Positions 60,227-64,000 of a stretch of DNA of 64,000 bases are shown piece by piece; the first letter of the stretch is position 1, and every line of letters starts with the position of its first letter. The notes beneath the pieces are model-generated. The model did not search any database. It saw only the letters and a program-made list of their open reading frames with translations, and was not told the origin of the DNA. Source of the stretch: Myxococcales bacterium (GTDB lineage Bacteria > Myxococcota_A > Polyangia > Polyangiales > Houyiibacteriaceae); assembly GCA_029863605.1 (NCBI GenBank), contig JAOTVB010000002.1:186001-250000 (forward strand). Direction: 5' to 3'. The translations under genes and the position numbers were made by a program.

Positions 60227-60227
60227 G

Positions 60228-61643
60228 TTAGCGGCAACGCGCTCCCGTCGTCGTGGTCCAGCGCACCTGCTCGATCTCGGCAACCGCGAGTGCCTCGATG
60301 AGGCGAACACGAGCCAGCGCCGCCTGCTGCTCCCGAAGGTTGACGAAGATCAGGTTGCTCGAGCCAACGTCGAATCGGCGCCGTTCCCCTTCGGAAAGGG
60401 TCGCGGCGGTCTCGACGAGCTCGGCATTGAGGCGCACTCGTTCTCGCGCCGCACGAACCGCGGATGCCGCATCGCGGACCCGAGCGCGTAGCTGATCCTC
60501 GATGAAGCGAACCTCGGCCCGCTGTGCCGCAGCCTTTGCTCGAGCAGCGCTTGCGCGACCTCGCTCGTCTCGAAAGAGAAGCGGCATCGAGAGCTGAATT
60601 CCCGCCTCGAAGACGTTACCTGGAAGCGTGAAATCGAGATCCGTGCCGGTGAGCTGGCCGAGGTCTCTCGAGTACTCGAACGCGGCCTCGAGCTCGGGGG
60701 CGAGCTGATTCTTCGTGAGCCGCACGTCTACATCGAAAGCGCGGAGCTCCGCGCGCACGCGCTCGACCTCTGGATGACAAGCGAGGACTTGGTCGATCAC
60801 CGCGTCTTCGGACAAATCGGGATCGTCCCCGAGGCTGACGGCGGCGGGAAGCCGTTCGGGTGCCGGAACGATCGACCGGCCCTGCTCGTCCCTCAGGAAA
60901 AGCGACAGCTCGAAGGCCGCCTGCTCGAAGCCTCGCTGCGCAGTGACCAGCAACGCCCGGCGTTCGAGCAGAATGCGCTCGTTGTCCGTTATGTCGAACT
61001 CCGCAATCGAGCCGGCCGCGAGGCGACGACGAAGCTGAGAATCTCGCTGCTCGGCCAAATCGAGCAGCGCCTTGGTGACCTCCGACGTCTGCCCCGCGCT
61101 CACCCACTTCCAGTAGGCGCTTGCGGCGGCGACCTCGAGGTCGAGTGCGGTGCTGTCGAGGACGCTTCGCGCAGCGTCTTCAAGCTCGAGCGCGCGGGCC
61201 CGTCTCGCCCGCGCCTCGTCGATGAGCCCGTTTCGCCAGATCGGAATCTCGATGCCTGCACGGACCTCGCCGCCCGAGAGAGTCTGGTTGTCGAAGTACG
61301 TGGGCCAGCGTTGATTGACTCCGCGCCCGACCCGGTAACCTGCATAGATCTCGGAGCCCCAAAGCGTGGTCGCCTGCCGCAGCTCGGCGTCCGCCTCTCG
61401 AAGGTCGTAGTACGCACCGGTGGTGAGAGCGGCGTCGCCTTTCAGCCGTGGGTCGAACGCGCCTCGAGCCTCCATCGTGTTGCCCTCTGCGCGGCGGAGA
61501 TCCTCGACCGCCTTCCGGATGCGGGGGTCGTGCACCGTGACTGATTCCATGACCTCGTCGAGGCGAAGCGGCGATGGATCGGCCTGGGCGACGTGCGGCG
61601 CAACCAACCCGATGAGAAAGGCCCAACGGGCTAGCCGAGTCAC
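60228..61643 (-). CDS. TolC-family outer-membrane efflux protein
   Basis: 471 aa. Signal peptide (to about residue 21), then two homologous OEP halves made of long coiled-coil helices (RAEGNTMEARGAFDP, ARRARALELEDAARSVLDSTALDLEVAAASAYW; second half VRLTKNQLAPELEAAFEYS...). Outer-membrane channel of a tripartite export system. It overlaps the HlyD gene by 4 nt and is last in an ABC-HlyD-TolC operon. Stop codon lies against the dehydrogenase fragment. Confidence 0.9.
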   Translation of the reverse strand: MTRLARWAFLIGLVAPHVAQADPSPLRLDEVMESVTVHDPRIRKAVEDLRRAEGNTMEARGAFDPRLKGDAALTTGAYYDLREADAELRQATTLWGSEIYAGYRVGRGVNQRWPTYFDNQTLSGGEVRAGIEIPIWRNGLIDEARARRARALELEDAARSVLDSTALDLEVAAASAYWKWVSAGQTSEVTKALLDLAEQRDSQLRRRLAAGSIAEFDITDNERILLERRALLVTAQRGFEQAAFELSLFLRDEQGRSIVPAPERLPAAVSLGDDPDLSEDAVIDQVLACHPEVERVRAELRAFDVDVRLTKNQLAPELEAAFEYSRDLGQLTGTDLDFTLPGNVFEAGIQLSMPLLFRDERGRASAARAKAAAQRAEVRFIEDQLRARVRDAASAVRAARERVRLNAELVETAATLSEGERRRFDVGSSNLIFVNLREQQAALARVRLIEALAVAEIEQVRWTTTTGARCR

Positions 61644-62977
61644 TTCAAAGCCTCCGTGGGGTCAGCCAACGGCGGCGGCGCGGTCGTCGGCGGAAAGCCG
61701 TTGAACTGCCGCCACACCTCGAAGCCCAGCCGGACTTGATTCAGTAGAATCCAACCCTTGGCGAGAACACCCTGGCGAAGATAGCTGGCAGCAGGCCACG
61801 GCCCATCCTCTGGGTCGGGCACTACGACGATGCGAAAGTCGCCGCGGCCGTCGTCCGCCGGATCGACGAAGGCCACGCGCCCGCCAAAGGTGCCCACTGC
61901 AACTGACGGCCAGCCCGAGAACTGCACGGCCGGCCAACCTTCGAACTGAAGCCGAACCTCGCTACCCCGCTTGATCAGGGCGGCATCGTTGCCGTCGACG
62001 TAGAGCTCGACCGCCCGATCATCGGTTCGTGGGACGAGCAACGCCAGAACATCACCGCGGGTGACCTGCTCCCCGCCTAGCCGTCCGATGACGCGGAGGA
62101 TGGTCCCATCGATTGGGGCCAAGATCACCTGGGCTTCCTGACGGGCGATATCGACTTCGAGCCGCGCAAGACTCACATTGGTGGACGCCACCTCGGTCTC
62201 GGCGCTCCTAAGACCCGCTTCCGCGTTTTCGAGCTCAGCTTCGGTCGAGGCAACGACTCGGCGAAGTGCCGCTCGGCTCTGCGCGAGCTTGTTCTCGGCA
62301 GCTTTCAACTTGGCTCGGGCCGATGCCACCTTGGCTCGGCTCTGGCGCGCTGCGAGCTCCGCGAGCTCGAGCTCGCGCTGTGATGCGAGACCGTCACGGC
62401 GAAGGTCTTCCTGGCGGCCGAGATTGACCTCGTTGGTCTCGAGCTCGGCGAGCGCAGCCGTCAGCTCTTGTTGGGCCGCTGCGACGTCCTGCCTCGCGAT
62501 CGCGACCGAAGCTTCAGCGCCATTGATCTCGGCACTCTGGGAGCGCCGCAGCGATTCGATTCGAGCGCCCAGAGTCTCGAGACGCTGCGACTGCGCGGTG
62601 CGCTGAAGCTCGACCGCGGTACGCTGGGAGCCAAGCCGGTCGAGGATTCGCGGGTCGTTGTCCTCGAGCTGAACGATGGGATCGCCCTTGGACACGCTCG
62701 AGCCCTCTTGGACGAACCACCGCGAGACGCGGCCCGAGATCGTCGCTTCGATCGGTTGTTGGCGTTGGTCCGGGGAATACGCCACGACGCGCCCGCTGCC
62801 TCGGATGTTTTGGGTCCATGGCGCGAACATGGCGGCCGCCGCGAAAAGGAAGAACACGGTCACGAGCAGCCTTGCGACCGTGCCCGCACGCTGCGGTGAT
62901 GGCACCTCCAAGCCCTTCGGGAGCCTGGCTTGCTCGAAGCCGTTCCATGGCTGCACGTTTCCTCGGGTGTCACTCAT
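61640..62977 (-). CDS. HlyD-family membrane-fusion (adaptor) protein
   Basis: 445 aa from ATG 62977, fixed by the 4-nt overlap with the ABC gene. Cytoplasmic N-terminal ~30 residues, one transmembrane helix (VARLLVTVFFLFAAAAMF), a biotinyl-lipoyl-like half motif (ATISGRVSRWFVQEGSSVSKGDPIVQL), and a long coiled-coil hairpin of about 150 residues. The second half of the lipoyl domain (ILAPIDGTILRVI...GDVLALLVP) and a beta-barrel follow. Links inner-membrane transporter to TolC. Confidence 0.92.
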   Translation of the reverse strand: MSDTRGNVQPWNGFEQARLPKGLEVPSPQRAGTVARLLVTVFFLFAAAAMFAPWTQNIRGSGRVVAYSPDQRQQPIEATISGRVSRWFVQEGSSVSKGDPIVQLEDNDPRILDRLGSQRTAVELQRTAQSQRLETLGARIESLRRSQSAEINGAEASVAIARQDVAAAQQELTAALAELETNEVNLGRQEDLRRDGLASQRELELAELAARQSRAKVASARAKLKAAENKLAQSRAALRRVVASTEAELENAEAGLRSAETEVASTNVSLARLEVDIARQEAQVILAPIDGTILRVIGRLGGEQVTRGDVLALLVPRTDDRAVELYVDGNDAALIKRGSEVRLQFEGWPAVQFSGWPSVAVGTFGGRVAFVDPADDGRGDFRIVVVPDPEDGPWPAASYLRQGVLAKGWILLNQVRLGFEVWRQFNGFPPTTAPPPLADPTEALK

Positions 62978-64000
62978 GCGTCCTCCTCGTGTGCGGTCTT
63001 GAGGGTCGAAAGGTCGAAGTGGTGGTCGGCCCGCGCGAGCAGCTCGGGATCGTCGGAGATCAAGAGCACCGTGACGTCTCGCCGCGAGGCCAGCGCATCG
63101 AAGAGCCGGAGCCGCTCCGAAGGCCCGACCTGATCGAGCGTGCGATCCAAGATCAACACCGACGGTTTGCCGGCCAAACCACGTGCAATGGTGAGCTCCA
63201 AAGACTGTGTGCGCGAAAGCGGCGAGCCGTCTGCTAACAGATCGGTGCGCAGCCCTTCTGGCGTGCCCCTCACCCACTCGGCGAGACCCACTCGGCTGAG
63301 GACGTCCCAGGACTCCTCCGCCGTGAGATCGGGATTGGCGGCCCTGAGGTTGTCCGCAACGCAACCAGGGAGAATTTCCGTTTCACGCACGATGGCGATG
63401 CGCTTTCGTAGCTCCCGAAGAGACAAGTCGCGGGAGTCGTGACCGTCGATCTCGATGGTGCCCGCCCGCGGCGGCACGAGACCGAAAATCGCGTCGACGA
63501 GGTCGGAGGTCACGCGCTCCGACGCGCCGCTCACCACGGTCCACTGCCCTGGCTGCAGCCGAAGGTCGATGGCATCGAGCGTTTCTTGGTCATGAAGATC
63601 GAGCTCCACCCCCTCGAGAGTCAGCTCGCCGCGGTCACGCTCGCCTCGCGGCGGGCTCTCCCCTCCCGACCGCTCCAGAGGAAGGTCGAAGATCTCTCCG
63701 AGCTTGTCGACGGCCGCGACGAGATCGTAGAAGATCTCGACCTTGCCCCCGAGCTTGGCGATCGATGCGACGACGGCGGTTACGATGAGCTCCGCGGCGA
63801 CGAGTTGCCCGATGGAAAGCTGCCGCTCGATGACCAGGAGACCGCCCACGGCGAGGAGCGCGACACTAGCGACCACTTCGATCGTCAGCGCACCCATGAG
63901 CTGGCGGAAGACGACACGGAAGTGCTTGTCCCGTTTCACCAAGTAGGCCTTCGCGAGCGATTCCGCCCGTGCTCGCGCGAACTGCTCGCCCCCGGCGAGC
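62974..64000 (-). CDS. ABC exporter with degenerate ATPase domain (partial)
   Basis: The frame stays open to the window edge, so the 5' part with most membrane helices is missing. Visible are the last transmembrane helices (VVASVALLAVGGLLV) and a complete NBD-like domain. All catalytic motifs are altered: Walker A reads GASERVTS (no Lys), the Q-loop Gln is Arg (IAIVRETE), the signature is LSRTQ, Walker B ends LILDR (no Glu), and the switch His is Asp (LISDDP). The fold is kept but ATP hydrolysis is improbable. It may pair with an active NBD encoded upstream. Operon with HlyD and TolC. Confidence 0.82.
   Translation of the reverse strand, partial: LAGGEQFARARAESLAKAYLVKRDKHFRVVFRQLMGALTIEVVASVALLAVGGLLVIERQLSIGQLVAAELIVTAVVASIAKLGGKVEIFYDLVAAVDKLGEIFDLPLERSGGESPPRGERDRGELTLEGVELDLHDQETLDAIDLRLQPGQWTVVSGASERVTSDLVDAIFGLVPPRAGTIEIDGHDSRDLSLRELRKRIAIVRETEILPGCVADNLRAANPDLTAEESWDVLSRVGLAEWVRGTPEGLRTDLLADGSPLSRTQSLELTIARGLAGKPSVLILDRTLDQVGPSERLRLFDALASRRDVTVLLISDDPELLARADHHFDLSTLKTAHEEDA

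Overview
The window is high-GC DNA (roughly 60-65 % by eye) from a Gram-negative deltaproteobacterial lineage, most likely a member of the Myxococcota. This placement is an inference. It rests on glycine-rich and cysteine-rich lipoproteins, many TPR and PilZ proteins, sigma-54 next to a PTS-Ntr/HPr-kinase cluster, a separate acyl-CoA mutase large subunit, and several outer-membrane proteins. Genes are dense, with many 1-4 nt overlaps of the ATGA/GTGA type.

Region 1 (1-47.2 kb) looks like ordinary chromosome. It contains purine synthesis (purD, purF), tRNA and rRNA modification (tsaC, two RluA-family pseudouridine synthases), an acyl-CoA mutase large subunit whose active-site residues match isobutyryl-CoA mutase, and a rifampicin-phosphotransferase-like dikinase. 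It also has RNase HI plus a divergent RNase HII-like protein, a glycosyltransferase/deacetylase pair, mannose-6-phosphate isomerase and PilZ and response-regulator proteins. The signalling cluster rpoN-hpf-ptsN-hprK-rapZ-ptsH-ptsI follows, then a PlsB-type acyltransferase, rplM-rpsI with promoter and terminator, argC, an ArnT-like membrane glycosyltransferase and an M23 endopeptidase.

Region 2 (47.3-60.2 kb) is a mosaic accessory island. It starts at a tRNA-Val(GAC) gene that carries the C-terminal stump of a tyrosine integrase. Gene groups are separated by a dispersed repeat of about 83 bp: four type-1 copies (three full-length and nearly identical, one missing its left end), two divergent type-2 copies and one type-2 tail. 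One pair of copies forms a compact inverted-repeat element of about 509 bp carrying a small acidic protein gene. Debris is frequent: the last ~190 bp of an IS66 element, the 3' end of a 5S rRNA gene with its terminator, an RHS-like tail, a dehydrogenase C-terminus and a frameshifted lipoprotein. Cargo includes a low-GC polytopic GT-C-like protein, a GMC oxidoreductase with a twin-arginine partner, outer-membrane beta-barrel proteins, and an operon of AhpD-like protein, ECF sigma factor, quinone reductase and methyltransferase. That operon is preceded by a good match to an ECF promoter.

Region 3 (60.2-64 kb) is a tripartite ABC-HlyD-TolC export operon on the minus strand, running off the right edge. 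Every recognisable catalytic motif of its nucleotide-binding domain is substituted, so it is probably a pseudo-ATPase that pairs with an active partner outside the window.
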